Shown: positions 6,062-6,447 of the stretch, piece after piece
How positions within the stretch are numbered: the first letter of the stretch is position 1
Layout of the letters: the number at the start of each line of letters is the position of its first letter
DNA from: an uncultured Legionellales bacterium
GTDB taxonomy: Bacteria > Pseudomonadota > Gammaproteobacteria > UBA1113
Assembly (NCBI GenBank): GCA_945956945.1
Contig: CAMFJO010000046.1
Coordinates: 1 to 6,447, forward strand
Length of the DNA stretch: 6,447 nucleotides
Reading direction: 5' to 3'
Made by a program: the position numbers and the translations under genes
The notes under the pieces: model-generated
Told to the model about the DNA's origin: nothing
Databases searched by the model: none
What the model saw: the letters and a program-made list of their open reading frames with translations, nothing else

Positions 6062-6447
6062 TTAACGCTCAATTTGCCCACCATTGGCATGCAATACGGC
6101 ACCATTAAAAACAGGGTGGGTTGCAGCCATAAAGATGGCTTCGGCAATTTCATCGGGATTTAATAAGCGGCCATTGCTTTGGATTTGCGCGAGTTTGGCG
6201 AGCAAGTTGGTATTGTTTCCCACACGGCCGCGTAACATTTCCGTATCGGTAATACCAGGGCATACACAACAAGTGTGAATGAAACGTCCGGTCAAATCCT
6301 GACAGAGGCTGCGCATCAACCCCGCCACGGCGTGTTTGCTTACCGTATAAGAACAGGTATTGCCAACGGCTTTTTCTGATAAAGTGGAACCTACAAAAAT
6401 AATGGCTGATTGTGGGCTCATGTGTGGCAATATCCATTGGCTTAATA
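6062..6447 (-). CDS. Short-chain dehydrogenase/reductase (SDR), N-terminus outside window
   Basis: The frame is open from the right edge to a TAA at 6064-6062, so about 127 C-terminal residues of a ~230-260-aa NAD(P)-dependent oxidoreductase are present. The visible catalytic set is Ser in F-V-G-S-T, Tyr 13 residues later in S-Y-T-V-S-K, and Lys four after the Tyr. That is the classical Ser-Tyr-x-x-x-Lys arrangement with normal spacing. A C-P-G-I-T-D-T-E-M segment follows, where SDRs contact the cofactor, and the tail N-G-A-V-L-H-A-N-G-G resembles classical FabG-like SDRs. The cofactor-binding T-G-x-x-x-G-x-G motif would lie beyond the edge. An apparent start inside the window (TTG at 6430, or ATG at 6421) is only internal. 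Substrate cannot be told. No intrinsic terminator is visible after the stop. Confidence 0.92.
   Translation of the reverse strand, partial: LSQWILPHMSPQSAIIFVGSTLSEKAVGNTCSYTVSKHAVAGLMRSLCQDLTGRFIHTCCVCPGITDTEMLRGRVGNNTNLLAKLAQIQSNGRLLNPDEIAEAIFMAATHPVFNGAVLHANGGQIER

Noticed and set aside
6150..6437. Alternative minus-strand frame within the SDR gene
   Set aside because: The SDR frame carries the Ser-Tyr-Lys catalytic set and continues to the window edge; the other frame has no family features.

Overview
All seven genes that can be supported lie on the minus strand, so transcription runs from the right edge of the window to the left. The organism looks like a gammaproteobacterium: hslV-hslU is followed directly by a DUF971 gene, as in Pseudomonas, Legionella and Coxiella. 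A six-residue HslV propeptide of the M-Q-Q-Y-C-G type resembles those I recall from Legionella and Coxiella. The AT-leaning sequence and the eukaryote-like Pro/Ser-rich proteins also suggest a host-associated member of the Legionellales. That placement is inference; no rRNA or other marker gene is present.

Layout from right to left. (1) 6447-6062: the C-terminal part of a short-chain dehydrogenase/reductase, whose start lies outside the window. (2) 5987-2203: an accessory block of three genes I do not recognise. A perfect-consensus sigma-70 promoter (5987-5959) opens it. It encodes a 176-aa helical protein with two 42-residue repeats, a 748-aa Pro/Ser-rich protein carrying three copies of a 64-residue module, and a protein of about 252 aa with a Pro/Ser/Thr-rich centre and a basic patch. 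A further promoter candidate precedes the third gene. (3) 2179-1: the hslV-hslU-DUF971 operon. A clear heat-shock (sigma-32-type) promoter lies at 2179-2151. HslV very probably starts at a TTG codon (2119) behind a strong GAGGAG ribosome site. HslV and HslU form the ATP-dependent HslVU protease. The DUF971 gene overlaps the end of hslU by 4 bases and runs off the left edge.

The most unusual part is the central block. In the 748-aa gene, two copies of the module are identical over 167 bp of DNA, synonymous positions included, and lie exactly 429 bp (143 codons) apart. The flanking DNA is clearly diverged, which points to recent gene conversion or ongoing recombination. A third copy is about 40% identical. 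Repeat architecture, low-complexity linkers, no visible signal peptide and the placement next to a housekeeping operon would fit secreted effector-like or surface-interaction proteins of an intracellular bacterium. Nothing in the sequence proves that role.
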